This document shows positions 44,828-54,061 of a DNA stretch of 64,000 nt, piece after piece (position 1 is the first letter of the stretch; each line of letters starts with the position of its first letter). Under the pieces are notes generated by a model. It ran no database searches, was not told the DNA's origin, and saw nothing but the letters and a program-made list of their open reading frames with translations. Source of the DNA: Paenibacillus uliginis N3/975 (GTDB lineage Bacteria > Bacillota > Bacilli > Paenibacillales > Paenibacillaceae); assembly GCF_900177425.1 (NCBI RefSeq), contig NZ_LT840184.1:5249705-5313704 (forward strand), written 5' to 3'. A program made the position numbers and the translations under genes.

Positions 44828-45709
44828 TCACGTAAAAATCCGCAGATGCTGCGGCAAGTTGCGGAATGTTCCTGGCAGCACACCGCCGAACTCGCCGTCG
44901 AGATTCAGCTGCACTGGACCCGGGGAGACAACCTCCATATAATCGGTCCGGAAGTGGATGACCCTCTTATCGTTCAAATGCTCCCCGCGCAGGGCCAGGT
45001 GAACGACACGGACGAACTCCGCGAGATTGCATTTGCGCAGCGCAATGACGTCGAACAGACCGTCGTCGATGCTGGCGCCGGGGGCTAGCTTCTCGAAACC
45101 GCCAACCGAGTTGCTGTTTGCGATGAGGAACACCATGAACTCATCGTGGATCGGTGCCTGGCCGTTCGCGTTGATGATGAGCTCCTGCGGCGTCAGACTG
45201 ACCATTTTCTCCAGACCCTTCAAATAATACGCCAGCTGCCCGATCATCGTCTTGAGCTTGCTTGGAACTTCGTACGTAAGCTCCGTCAGTGTACCGCCGC
45301 CCGCAATATTAATGAAGTAACGGTCATTGGCCTTGCCGAGATCAATCGGCCTTGTCTCATTCCGAATCACCAGATCGCAGTATTCCTCCCAGTTCTTCGA
45401 AATGCCAAGCGCCCGTGCAAAGTCATTCGTCGTTCCTAGCGGGAACACACCCAAAGGTGGAATATTTTCTTTCTCCGCCATGCCGTTAATGACTTCATTC
45501 AATGTTCCGTCGCCACCAGCAGCAATGATGAGGTCATAACCCCGATCCACTGCTTCCGCGGCTGCGAGAGTCGCATCCCCCTCGCCAGTTGTCGCATGAC
45601 AAGAGGTCTCAATACCTGCGTTGTCCAGACGTTGCAATATATCGGCCAGACGCCGCTTCATTTCCTCCCGCCCAGAGGTGGGGTTATAAATTAACCGTGC
45701 TTTTCTCAT
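44828..45709 (-). CDS. dgkB: Diacylglycerol kinase, DgkB/YerQ type
   Basis: A 293-residue soluble lipid kinase of the DAGK catalytic-domain family. N-terminal YNPTSGRE, the nucleotide loop AAGGDGTLNEVINGM (about residues 63-77) and PLGTTNDFARALG (about 91-103) are all present, and the acidic DDGLFDV metal-site segment lies near residue 215. It phosphorylates diacylglycerol released during lipoteichoic acid synthesis so that it re-enters phospholipid synthesis; DgkB is essential in B. subtilis. AGGTGG precedes the ATG. It is followed by a terminator and, 190 nt on, by rlmD. Confidence 0.93.
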   Translation of the reverse strand: MRKARLIYNPTSGREEMKRRLADILQRLDNAGIETSCHATTGEGDATLAAAEAVDRGYDLIIAAGGDGTLNEVINGMAEKENIPPLGVFPLGTTNDFARALGISKNWEEYCDLVIRNETRPIDLGKANDRYFINIAGGGTLTELTYEVPSKLKTMIGQLAYYLKGLEKMVSLTPQELIINANGQAPIHDEFMVFLIANSNSVGGFEKLAPGASIDDGLFDVIALRKCNLAEFVRVVHLALRGEHLNDKRVIHFRTDYMEVVSPGPVQLNLDGEFGGVLPGTFRNLPQHLRIFT

Positions 45710-45737
45710 TTACGATACGCCACCTGTATTCATAATT

Positions 45738-46493
45738 TCAAGGGTTCAAGAAGGTACGAACCTGACGCAGCATCCACTGCGGAAGCAGCGGGTGAGGCAG
45801 CAGCGTTCGGCCTGAATAACGACACAAAAGCCCCTCCAGCTGGTCCGGAATCACCTTCTCGGTAAAATATCCCTCACTTAAAAAAAGCGGAGCCACGATT
45901 ACCTCGCAGCCGCGCTCCTTCCATTCTACCACCTTTTCCCGGATATTTCCGGGATTCAGCAGCGCAGCATCCGCAAACGTCCCGCTTACTTCCGCCACCC
46001 GTAGAGCCAGAGAATTTATCCCAAGCTCCCAGCGGGTGCGAAACAACTCATGTCGGCTGCCATGACCGACCAGAAGTACGACTTCTTTCGAAGGTTCACA
46101 AGACAGCTCACGAACTTTATCCCATACCATGACGGCAATATCCGGATCATCGTCGACTGGGGTACCAAAATGGACCCGTGCCTTCACCTCAAATGGTTCG
46201 AGATCCGTCTCCTTGTCGGGCACAGACTTTACACCCAAAGCGTATGCTATTTCATCAATATGAGTGCTACCCGACGATACGAACAAAGGAATAACCAGCA
46301 TGTCCGTGACACCCTGGCCTTCCAATGCTAATATACCGTCTTGAATGAGGCGACCTTCTACTAACTCCAGATATGAAGCCACTACCGGTACATCCACATC
46401 CTTGGCCAGCTCCCGTACAGCCTCGTCCACCAGCGATACCCAAGTCTCTTCTCTGGAGCCATGACTGATGACTAGCACTCCAGATTTCATCAT
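45738..46493 (-). CDS. cbiX: CbiX-type sirohydrochlorin chelatase family protein
   Basis: A 251-residue protein with two tandem CbiX/SirB-like halves. The first starts VLVISHGSREE with the metal-site histidine and contains FVSSGSTHIDEIAYAL; the second has LLVGHGSRHELF and PLFLSEGYFTEKVIP. Such chelatases insert Co or Fe into sirohydrochlorin for cobalamin or siroheme. No other tetrapyrrole gene is adjacent, so the physiological metal is unknown. The start overlaps the yerC stop (TAATG), indicating coupling. Confidence 0.88.
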   Translation of the reverse strand: MMKSGVLVISHGSREETWVSLVDEAVRELAKDVDVPVVASYLELVEGRLIQDGILALEGQGVTDMLVIPLFVSSGSTHIDEIAYALGVKSVPDKETDLEPFEVKARVHFGTPVDDDPDIAVMVWDKVRELSCEPSKEVVLLVGHGSRHELFRTRWELGINSLALRVAEVSGTFADAALLNPGNIREKVVEWKERGCEVIVAPLFLSEGYFTEKVIPDQLEGLLCRYSGRTLLPHPLLPQWMLRQVRTFLNP

Positions 46494-46783
46494 TAACGCC
46501 CTAAACGTTCCAGCGCCATTTTATACCCATCATTACCATAGTTCAAACACCGTTTCACACGAGAGATTGTTGCTGTGCTGGCTCCGGTTTCTGCTTCTAT
46601 CTGGTTGTATGTGCACCCTTTTCCCAACATCCGCGCGACTTCCAGTCGCTGAGACAAAGATTGAATTTCGTTGACTGTGCAGAGATCATCGAAAAATACA
46701 TAACATTCTTCCACACTCTCCAATGTCAGGACTGATTCAAATAATTGATCGATGCTTTTATCATTTAATTTTTTTAATTGCAC
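46493..46783 (-). CDS. yerC: YerC/YecD family TrpR-related regulator
   Basis: A 96-residue helical DNA-binding protein of the YerC (TrpR-like) family. The helix-turn-helix is at about residues 52-75 (YNQIEAETGASTATISRVKR) and the C-terminus ends near LNYGNDGY. GTG start with AGGGG upstream. It is translated with cbiX through a one-base overlap. Targets are unknown; the gene is widely conserved in Bacilli. Confidence 0.92.
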   Translation of the reverse strand: MQLKKLNDKSIDQLFESVLTLESVEECYVFFDDLCTVNEIQSLSQRLEVARMLGKGCTYNQIEAETGASTATISRVKRCLNYGNDGYKMALERLGR

Positions 46784-47048
46784 TAGATCATCCCCTACCG
46801 TTACTTATACGCACCTTCATTGTACCCGAGCAGATACAGTCTTTTCAAGCATTAACGATTTCACGCACTACAGGACAACCATATCATCGGCTTTTTTATG
46901 GAAAAATACACCTAAAAAAATCACTAATGGCCCACATGGGCACCCGCCCGATTCCGCTCCTATCCCGTAAACAAGGGCAAACGCCTAAGCCATTAGCCCG
47001 CCTATTTCATACAGTATAGTAAATCATTCAAAAAGGAAAGTGATAAAC

Positions 47049-47636
47049 ATGCCAAGTCATTACCATTATCACCACCGCCGCCCATCGAACCAGCGGGCAA
47101 TCAGCGAAATGCCGCCTGCATCGCCTTATCCCGGTGTTAATCCATATGCTGACTTCCCTGAAGAGGTTGGGACTCCCTCCCTCTATCCTTATTCAAATGC
47201 GGCGCAACCACCCTTCACACCCTTTGATGGAGCGTCTGATGTAGGAACGAATCTTCCGGTTCCTGTATCCGCGGTCACCACTGCTCCTTCCACCGGTGGA
47301 TCCGGCGGTCTAAGTAGCTTGCTCAGCGGACTTAACCTCAGCAATATCGATGTCAAAGGCATTATTGAGCGAATGGGCGGAATTGATGGACTCGTTGCGA
47401 ACGTGGGCAAAGTCCAGAAAGTCATGCAAGGCTTCCAACAGCTCGCACCCATGATGTCTCTCTTTGCCGGAGTGTTTGGCAAAAAAGGCAAGGGGGCTTC
47501 CTCCAATAAAACTACCGACTTCAAGAACAGCAGTTATGGATATACCCCGAGAAAACGTCGTTCCTCCTCAGCCGCCAGACGGAGATCCGGCTCACGCAGG
47601 CCCTCTTCAGGTGGACGAAAGCGCCGGCGATCTTAA
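47049..47636 (+). CDS. Hypothetical protein, YqfQ/VrrA-like
   Basis: A 195-residue, low-complexity protein. The N-terminus is rich in H, Y and P (HYHYHHRRPSNQ), the middle has a Ser/Gly/Thr linker and a helical section (about 100-150, VGKVQKVMQGFQQLAPMMSLF) and the C-terminus is a very basic Arg/Ser tail. The helical section resembles Bacillus YqfQ (VrrA), a spore-associated protein, so a spore or surface role is possible but unproven. ATG at 47049 has GGAAAG 8 nt upstream, better than GTG at 47040. Confidence 0.65.
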   Translation: MPSHYHYHHRRPSNQRAISEMPPASPYPGVNPYADFPEEVGTPSLYPYSNAAQPPFTPFDGASDVGTNLPVPVSAVTTAPSTGGSGGLSSLLSGLNLSNIDVKGIIERMGGIDGLVANVGKVQKVMQGFQQLAPMMSLFAGVFGKKGKGASSNKTTDFKNSSYGYTPRKRRSSSAARRRSGSRRPSSGGRKRRRS

Positions 47637-47839
47637 GCTGGCGCTCCACGTCTTACGCTTATGAAGCCCGTTAACTCGAAAGTTCATATTGAATCAGCAC
47701 CATGGCCAATCCAAGTGAGAGGGGGCATTCGTTGCCTTACACTTGGTTTGGCCTATTCAGCATAACATTCATGGAGTATCACCTACATCCTCCTGAAACG
47801 ATGAAACCGCTTAAGATTACAACCGCCACCCGACATGGC

Positions 47840-48797
47840 TTATTTGAACCAGCCCCGCCGTATGAACCATAATACCATGCTTCCCCCCAGCAGGAACATG
47901 AGCAGGAGCACAGCTCCATATCCGAAACTCCAATGCAGCTCTGGCATAACATCAAAAATTCATTCCGTAAATGCCGGCGATCAGCGTCAAGGGCATAAAG
48001 ATCGTTGTAATGACGGTCAATGTCTTCATAATATTGTTCATCCGGTTGGAATTCAAAGATATGTAACTGTCACGCAGGTCTGCCGTCATCTCTCTGTCCA
48101 CCTCGATCATATCTGTCAGCTTCAGCAAATGGTCATAAATATCTGAGAAATAAGCGTGATGACCGTGCTTCTGAACATGCTGCGAATTCACGACCCGGTA
48201 CAGTAGATCTCTCATCGGCACGACTGTCCGTCTCAGCTTCAAAAGCTTGGAGCGCAGGGAAAACACCTGATGCATCAGGTCCTCTATAGATTCTTCTCCG
48301 CCTTTGCTCTCAATCTCTGCCAGTTCATCCTCTATGGCAAACAAGCTCGGGAAATATTGGTCGACCAACTTGTCCATGACCGTATAAGCAGAAAAGGTAG
48401 CTCCATTCGACTTAATACCTCTCTGCTTTGCACCTTCCGTTACCCTCTCCCATGCCTCATCTACCTCAATCAAGGGCTGCATATGAAATGACACAAATAG
48501 CGATGGCGACAGGAAGAAGTCGACCTCCACAGCTTCCAGGTTATCCGGGTCTAGAGCATGCAGAACAAGAAACTGCTGATCCTCATAATAGTCAAGCTTG
48601 GGTCTCTGCAAAACATGAAGGCAGTCTTCAACCGCGAGCGGGTGAAAATGAAAATACGTTTCCAGCATCCTGGACTCCTCCGTCGTCGGCGTATTAAAAT
48701 CGACCCAGACCCAATCGTATTCCTCCAGATTGAGCTCTTCCAGGGGAAGTCCAATGACAGCCTCACGGCTGCGGGTCACGGCTAACGTTCGAATCAT
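47840..48797 (-). pseudogene. corA: CorA-family magnesium transporter, frameshifted after GMN
   Basis: The frame from 48797 encodes a cytoplasmic funnel domain and the first transmembrane helix of CorA, ending at the signature YGMN followed by F and a stop (47952). In the next frame the missing end is present: DVMPELHWSFGYG, the second helix and a final positively charged GWFK, stopping at 47840. The switch coincides with a run of five T (plus strand A5 at 47954-47958) where four would restore the frame. Intact CorA makes homopentameric Mg2+ channels. Homopolymer sequencing error, pseudogene or slippage are all possible. Confidence 0.85.
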
Positions 48798-48856
48798 ATC
48801 CTCAGCCCCCTTTTTCTAAAAGTCTCATCAAAACAATCTTCTATTATATTTTAAAC

Positions 48857-48883
48857 AAAAAAGCCAATCTTATATGATTGGCT
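48857..48883 (-). terminator. Terminator after the phosphate transporter gene
   Basis: AGCCAATC / GATTGGCT stem (48862-48869 with 48876-48883) followed by U6 on the minus strand, 41 nt past the stop. Confidence 0.85.
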
Positions 48884-48923
48884 CCACACTATCCTATATA
48901 TATGTGTATGTGTTGTCTGGTTT

Positions 48924-49913
48924 CTAGAATAAAATCTTGAAGATAAGACCTGCAAGCAGTGCCGTGATCGGAATGGTAATAAACCAAGTTATTACAATAC
49001 GACCCGCAAGAGACCATTTAACGGCCGAAAAGCGTTTGGCTGAGCCAACACCGAGTATGGCTGAAGTGATAGCATGGGTTGTACTGATCGGCAGGTGAAG
49101 CAACGTAGCCGAAAAAATAACAGATGCGCCGGTAAAATCAGCTGCGAACCCGTTAATCGGCTCGATTTTGAATATTTTGGTACCCATGGTTTTGATGATC
49201 TTCCATCCGCCCACCGAAGTACCGAGCGCCATTGCCGTTGCTGCAGACAACTTAACCCAAAACGGAACTTCCATTTCGCTCAGCTGACCTGAGGTCACGA
49301 GTGCGAACGTGATAATCCCCATCGCTTTCTGCGCATCATTCGTACCATGCGTGAAGGATTGGAGTGCCGCTGTAAAGATCTGCATCGTACGGAAACCTTT
49401 GTTTACCGTATGCGGACTCTTTTTGGCAAAGATCACTTTGAGCAGCTGCATGATCAGATAACCGACAACAAAAGCGATGATCGGCGATAGAATGAGCGCA
49501 AGCACGATGTCGGTAAATCCGGCATAGTTCAGCTTATCGCTTCCTGCTCCGACAAATACTGCCCCTGCCAAAGCACCAATAAGCGCATGTGAAGAGGAGG
49601 ACGGAATTCCGAACCACCAAGTCGCGAGGTTCCAAATGATTGCGGCGATGAGTGTTGCAATTACAACCTCAATTCCGTTGTCAAGCGTTGTCGGATCCGC
49701 TACACTGCCGCCGATCGTTTTGGCTACGCCGGTAAATAACATCGCACCTAAAAAGTTCATGGAAGCGGCCATGATAATCGCCGTCCGAGGCTTTAACGCC
49801 CGTGTTGACACCGAGGTTGCGATAGCATTTGCCGTATCGTGGAACCCGTTAATAAAGTCAAACGCGAGTGCCAGAAATACGACGATACCTAATACGAGCA
49901 TAGTTGTATCCAT
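48924..49913 (-). CDS. pit: Inorganic phosphate transporter, PiT family
   Basis: A 329-residue membrane protein with about 10 transmembrane helices. The duplicated PiT signature is visible: FDFINGFHDTANAIAT near the N-terminus (about 18-33) and FTHGTNDAQKAMG in the second half (about 195). These proteins carry metal-phosphate complexes with protons. AAGGGG lies before the ATG. The gene follows its DUF47 partner by 13 nt, as in B. subtilis ykaA-pit, forming a two-gene operon. Confidence 0.95.
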   Translation of the reverse strand: MDTTMLVLGIVVFLALAFDFINGFHDTANAIATSVSTRALKPRTAIIMAASMNFLGAMLFTGVAKTIGGSVADPTTLDNGIEVVIATLIAAIIWNLATWWFGIPSSSSHALIGALAGAVFVGAGSDKLNYAGFTDIVLALILSPIIAFVVGYLIMQLLKVIFAKKSPHTVNKGFRTMQIFTAALQSFTHGTNDAQKAMGIITFALVTSGQLSEMEVPFWVKLSAATAMALGTSVGGWKIIKTMGTKIFKIEPINGFAADFTGASVIFSATLLHLPISTTHAITSAILGVGSAKRFSAVKWSLAGRIVITWFITIPITALLAGLIFKILF

Positions 49914-49926
49914 AGTTCAGGACCCC

Positions 49927-50541
49927 TTACGAATTACGCATAATGATAGATTCGAGCATATTTGCCACGTCTTCGCAAGTGTCCGTGGTAGTCTCAAGAC
50001 GTTCGTAAATCTCTTTGCGTTTGATCAGTTCGATCGGATCAGATACTGTAGCGAACAAATCTTTAATACAAATACGCAGCAGCTCATCACCTTGGTTTTC
50101 CAGGTCATTCAGACGAATGGTATACTCACGAATAGCCAGCAGCTTCTTCTGCGAGAGCAGATGAATCGCCTTCTGGATTTCGTAAGAGGATTGACGCAAG
50201 ATTTCGCCAAACTGAACGATATACTCGTCCGGCTGGCCCAACTGATACATATAAAATCGGGCTGCAGTGGCTTCAAGACCATCCATTACATCATCCATAC
50301 TGGTTGTCAAATCCATGATGTCGTCGCGTTCAATTGGCGTAATAAATGTTTTGTTGAGTTCCGTGATGATGGTATGTGTGAAAGTGTCACACTTGGACTC
50401 AAATTTTTTCATTTCATTAGCAAATTCTGTAACATCTTGTAGATTAGAAACGTGCTGTGAGAAATAATCTGCTGCTTGCACGATTGTATCGGCCATATTC
50501 TCCAACGTCTGGAAGAATATATCCTTTTTCTTCAATTTCAT
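49927..50541 (-). CDS. DUF47 (PhoU-like) phosphate transport regulator
   Basis: A 204-residue protein of the DUF47/YkaA family: two PhoU-like helical bundles with acidic metal-binding motifs (EMKKFESKCDTFTH and RDDIMDLTTSMDDVMDGLE). It is soluble and peripheral to the membrane. It is thought to control the adjacent Pit transporter. AAGGGG precedes the ATG; the gene is first in the operon. Confidence 0.93.
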   Translation of the reverse strand: MKLKKKDIFFQTLENMADTIVQAADYFSQHVSNLQDVTEFANEMKKFESKCDTFTHTIITELNKTFITPIERDDIMDLTTSMDDVMDGLEATAARFYMYQLGQPDEYIVQFGEILRQSSYEIQKAIHLLSQKKLLAIREYTIRLNDLENQGDELLRICIKDLFATVSDPIELIKRKEIYERLETTTDTCEDVANMLESIIMRNS

Positions 50542-50754
50542 ACTCTAACCCCTTTACGAAAAATTGCCATGAACGTCGAAATGAAAAGAAAAGACAACCT
50601 TGATTATCTTATCACATACAATGAAACGTGTGTACTACAAAGTATTGTCTAAAAACGCCCAAAATCGCAAAAAAAGCCGAGCAATACGCTTACATTTTGA
50701 AGACTATAATTATAACTTACCCGCTTCGATGTCGTTTATCCCAGCAAATCCGAA

Positions 50755-51996
50755 TTATGGATTAGTAATTGTAATATGTGTGTCGAAAGCGGGACTGTTT
50801 GGCACGATGTTGAAATAGGTCGTTCCTGGAACCAAAGGCACTTCTTTACCGTCTTTCATGAAACGGATGACGTCTCCGGCTGAACGAACCCACTGTCCCT
50901 TAATGACCTTCCCCTGCTGGAACAGCATCGCTTCTCCACCCGGATCAATGTCTACAGCCAGTCTACCAACATCGTCGAGCACTTTATGGTTCGCCCCCAG
51001 CACAATGACATTGGTAGCTGTAAGCACGGAATTGTTATTCAGATCGATATGCGGCTGGCCGTTAATAGATCTTTGATACAGCTTAGATTGTTCATCATAG
51101 GCGTACCCTACCACATAATTTTTCAGCAAAAAGGTAATGTCGACCTTCGCTGCGGCTTCGCCCGCTGGGACGTCTGCAGATACAGATCCACTATCCGAGA
51201 CTGGTTCCGCTGCCTCTGCAGATACAGATCCACTATCCGAGCCTGATTCCGCTGCCTCTGCAGATATAGATCCACTATCCGAGCCTGGTTCCGCTGCCTC
51301 TGCAGATATAGATCCACTATCCGAGTCTGGTTCCGCTACCTCTTCCTTCATAAAAGTATACTTCGGTATCGTCACATCACCTGAAAACTTATGCTTGTCC
51401 GCTCCTTCACGAAGCTTCTCATCACTGGAGTACAAGTTATGAGGTGCCTTGCGATCCTTCTCCCGCCAAAAATAAGCTCCGGCATTGCCGATCTCATCGA
51501 GATCCTGCTTGCCCTGTTTCTTGATGATGGAATACGCTTCCGGACTTCCTCCCGCATGAACAAGGACGCCGCCATAGCTTTCGCCTATATTAATCAGATA
51601 AGGCCGGATGCTGCGGATCGGACCGATCTTCTCAATACCGGTCTGGCTTTGGAAAATAGCGATCAGACGTGTGATTCCGCCTTCTGCCAGCACCTCATAG
51701 ACAATGTCTGCCTGGCTGAGTCCAGATTGCGGCCGCGCGGCAGGCGCATTGTTGATCATAACAGACAGCGGTCTCCGATTGGATGCCTCTTCAAGCGGCA
51801 TTCCTGTAAGCGGTGCCGTAAATGCAGCAGTCTCCTTCCCAGGCGGTGTTTCCGCTGGCGATTCCACTGGAGTCTGGACCTCTGGCGTTACGACAGGCTC
51901 TTCCTTTTTTCCCCCACTACATGCAGACAGCATGAGCACCGCCGAGATGGACAGAATGCTTGTCCTCCACACGGATTTTCTTTTGTTCAACAACAT
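50755..51996 (-). CDS. yerB: DUF3048 domain lipoprotein, YerB-like, with internal tandem repeat
   Basis: A 413-residue putative lipoprotein: basic N-terminus, hydrophobic core and lipobox LSAC (Cys at about 25), then a P/E/T-rich linker. The two DUF3048 lobes follow: NRRPLSVMINNAPAARPQSG (about 70) through SIIKKQGKQDLDEIG, and KNYVVGYAYDE onward. Between them sits an S/G/D/E-rich insert of four 14-residue repeats (51173-51340). YerB-type proteins are attached to the outer membrane face; their role is unknown. GGGGG precedes the ATG. Confidence 0.9.
   Translation of the reverse strand: MLLNKRKSVWRTSILSISAVLMLSACSGGKKEEPVVTPEVQTPVESPAETPPGKETAAFTAPLTGMPLEEASNRRPLSVMINNAPAARPQSGLSQADIVYEVLAEGGITRLIAIFQSQTGIEKIGPIRSIRPYLINIGESYGGVLVHAGGSPEAYSIIKKQGKQDLDEIGNAGAYFWREKDRKAPHNLYSSDEKLREGADKHKFSGDVTIPKYTFMKEEVAEPDSDSGSISAEAAEPGSDSGSISAEAAESGSDSGSVSAEAAEPVSDSGSVSADVPAGEAAAKVDITFLLKNYVVGYAYDEQSKLYQRSINGQPHIDLNNNSVLTATNVIVLGANHKVLDDVGRLAVDIDPGGEAMLFQQGKVIKGQWVRSAGDVIRFMKDGKEVPLVPGTTYFNIVPNSPAFDTHITITNP
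51173..51340. repeat. Four tandem 42-bp repeats inside yerB
   Basis: Units start at 51173, 51215, 51257 and 51299 with only a few differences and encode 14-residue blocks rich in SDSGS and AEAAE. Exact multiples of 3 keep the frame open whatever the copy number. Confidence 0.92.
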
Positions 51997-52409
51997 CTTC
52001 GTTTTCCCCCTAATTTCATAACACTCCCAAATTCTAATCCAATAAATCTCAAGTTGAACTGACAGTTAGACCATATTTTACATTTAATCATAAAACGCAT
52101 TATTTGTCTGTAAATGTACATTATAGAAGGAAAATGACTTAGGTATAACACTTTTAAAACGAGAAGGGGTATGGACCCACAAATCGCTAGGCGTACGCTC
52201 TATACATCTTTGTTTTTCATGAAATCGCATCCATTTAAAGATGTTTAAAAATAATTTTAAATTTTATGTAAGAGTGTGATTTAAATCACAAGGTACGTGA
52301 TTTTTTTCACTTATAATTAAGCCATGAAAGAGATGATCATCTTCCATAAAAACAAAAAAGCAATCAGCAAAATAACACGAAATTATAAATCATCTAAGGA
52401 GTGGTTCAT
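51997..52409. other. Divergent intergenic region, 413 bp
   Basis: Separates yerB (minus) and doxX (plus). The right part carries two FNR/CRP-type boxes and the doxX -10 (52275-52317). The yerB side shows a usual AT-rich promoter-like region without a confident choice. No further gene. Confidence 0.5.
52275..52317 (+). promoter_or_regulatory. doxX promoter with two FNR/CRP-type boxes
   Basis: A perfect TGTGATTTAAATCACA palindrome (52275-52290) and a second CGTGATTTTTTTCACT box (52296-52311) lie immediately before the -10 TATAAT (52312-52317). With +1 near 52324, the first box centres at -41.5 (class II activation) and the second at -20.5. The -35 region (CAAGGT) is poor, as expected for an activated promoter. 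Confidence 0.8.
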
Positions 52410-52940
52410 ATGTTTAACCAATGGCTGAGAGAGAATAAAATTGCAATGTGGCTTCTGACCGTCATTCGGGTCTATGTTGGTTACGAGTGGTTAACAGCAG
52501 GTTGGGGCAAGTTAACAGGCGGATTTGACGCCGCAGGGTTCATGCAGGGGGCAATCGCAAAGGCAGCGGGTGACCACCCCGCCGTACAAGGATGGTGGGC
52601 TGCGTTCCTGGAACATGCCGCACTGCCTGGAGTAAAAATCTTCAACGTCCTTGTACCGCTTGGTGAATTCCTGGTAGGTCTTGGACTCATTCTCGGAACG
52701 TTTACCACCTTTGCTGCACTGATGGGACTCGTGATGAACGCAGCGTTCCTCTTCTCGGGTACTGTGAGCACCAACGCACAATTGCTACTACTTGAAGTAC
52801 TCATCATCGTTGCAGCCGCTAATGCTGGTAAAATCGGTCTTGATCGCTATGTCCTCCCTTACCTTCGTGGATTGTTTAACAAAGGCGGACGAACAACCTA
52901 TGGCGACAGTGCTCCAAAGTTTAAAAAGCGCACCGTGTAA
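52410..52940 (+). CDS. DoxX-family membrane protein
   Basis: A 176-residue protein with four transmembrane helices and a short basic C-terminal tail. Features are the first helix (LLTVIRVYVGYEWLTAGWGK) with the family G-W-K region, and the FLVGLGLILGTFT helix. DoxX proteins are linked to quinone or sulfur redox reactions and redox stress. ATG at 52410 has AAGGAG 8 nt upstream; an in-frame GTG at 52401 is weaker. The FNR/CRP-type boxes in front suggest control by oxygen limitation or redox state. Confidence 0.88.
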   Translation: MFNQWLRENKIAMWLLTVIRVYVGYEWLTAGWGKLTGGFDAAGFMQGAIAKAAGDHPAVQGWWAAFLEHAALPGVKIFNVLVPLGEFLVGLGLILGTFTTFAALMGLVMNAAFLFSGTVSTNAQLLLLEVLIIVAAANAGKIGLDRYVLPYLRGLFNKGGRTTYGDSAPKFKKRTV

Positions 52941-53016
52941 AGAACAATCTCAAGCTCGAAATTCATTGTTCCACATATAGAGAAACCATACTAACTTCAA
53001 TCCTAATAAGTATCGA

Positions 53017-53058
53017 AAAGACCTCCGCTTCACCCGAACAGGTGAAGCGGAGGTCTTT
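53017..53058. terminator. Bidirectional terminator between doxX and the hydrolase gene
   Basis: An 18-bp stem (53017-53034 with 53041-53058, core GACCTCCGCTTCACC) with 6-nt loop and T-rich ends on both sides; it serves two convergent genes. Confidence 0.9.
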
Positions 53059-53059
53059 G

Positions 53060-53887
53060 TCATATCATCCAATGCTGCCAATCCTGCTGAACGCTCTCCA
53101 GCTCGTTCAACCATTCCCGAGTCCGTTTCAACAGCTGTGATCGCTGCAGCCCCGCAGAATACGTATGATCTCCCTGGAAGATAATCTCTTTATCACAGCG
53201 TCCCTCGGGACGCATCCAGAACACTTTTTGATACAGGAACGCATAATCGACCGGGATAATTTCGTCAGACGTTCCGTGGATGACCAGCACATCTCCAGTG
53301 AACTTGATCGCCTCCTGAAACGGCTGCCCCGCTGCAAGCGATTCGAAAAACGCCGGTGTGAATTCATAGCCGAGGTAATCTGCTTTTCCAGATTTCACGG
53401 ACGCGTCGTACACGTCACGGCCCGTAATAGTCACAATATCATTAAACGGATAACCTACAGCCGACCATAGAACAAGATTCTTGACCCGGCGGTCGCGGAC
53501 AGCTGTCTGAAGCGCTACGGCTCCTCCAAGACTGTGACCGATTAGCGTCACCCGGGTTGGGTCAACATCGGTGCATCTCAGTCCGTAATCTAGTACGGAA
53601 CGGGTCTGAGCAATCATGGACTCCAGCCCTTCAGCTCCGTAGCAGCCAGAGCTTTCTCCGCAGCCGATATAATCGAAGCGGAGTACCATATACCCATCCT
53701 CTGCAAGCTCCCGCGCTGTCTTCACGAACAGGCGATCCACGCCGATCCGGCTTCCGACGAAGCCGTGGCAGATGACAACGAGTGGAACACGATTGCAGCG
53801 CCCTTCCTGTCGCCCGTCTTTAGACGGATAATGTATACTTGCCGTTAGTTCCTCCTGATTGTGACGGATGATGATCTGCCGCTCCAT
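53060..53887 (-). CDS. Alpha/beta hydrolase
   Basis: A 275-residue hydrolase of the serine aminopeptidase/dienelactone type: oxyanion region VICHGFVGSRIG (about 37), nucleophile elbow GHSLGG (about 117), Asp in HGTSDEIIP (about 210) and His in GDHTYS (about 246). It has no signal peptide. ATG at 53887 (6 nt after GGAGGA) is chosen over ATG 53893, which lies too close. The substrate is unknown; ester or peptide hydrolysis is likely. Confidence 0.9.
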   Translation of the reverse strand: MERQIIIRHNQEELTASIHYPSKDGRQEGRCNRVPLVVICHGFVGSRIGVDRLFVKTARELAEDGYMVLRFDYIGCGESSGCYGAEGLESMIAQTRSVLDYGLRCTDVDPTRVTLIGHSLGGAVALQTAVRDRRVKNLVLWSAVGYPFNDIVTITGRDVYDASVKSGKADYLGYEFTPAFFESLAAGQPFQEAIKFTGDVLVIHGTSDEIIPVDYAFLYQKVFWMRPEGRCDKEIIFQGDHTYSAGLQRSQLLKRTREWLNELESVQQDWQHWMI

Positions 53888-54061
53888 GTCCATTCCTCCC
53901 CGAAAGACTTTTCATATATAATAATAATTCCGATAAGTTTAATATGAATTAATTAAAATTATCTTAGCATTACCTATATGAGTTGTCAACGGGACGGAAC
54001 GGGCCATTTTTGAACCACATCAAAAAGTGATATTTATAACATTCAACTGTCTCTCTTCATC

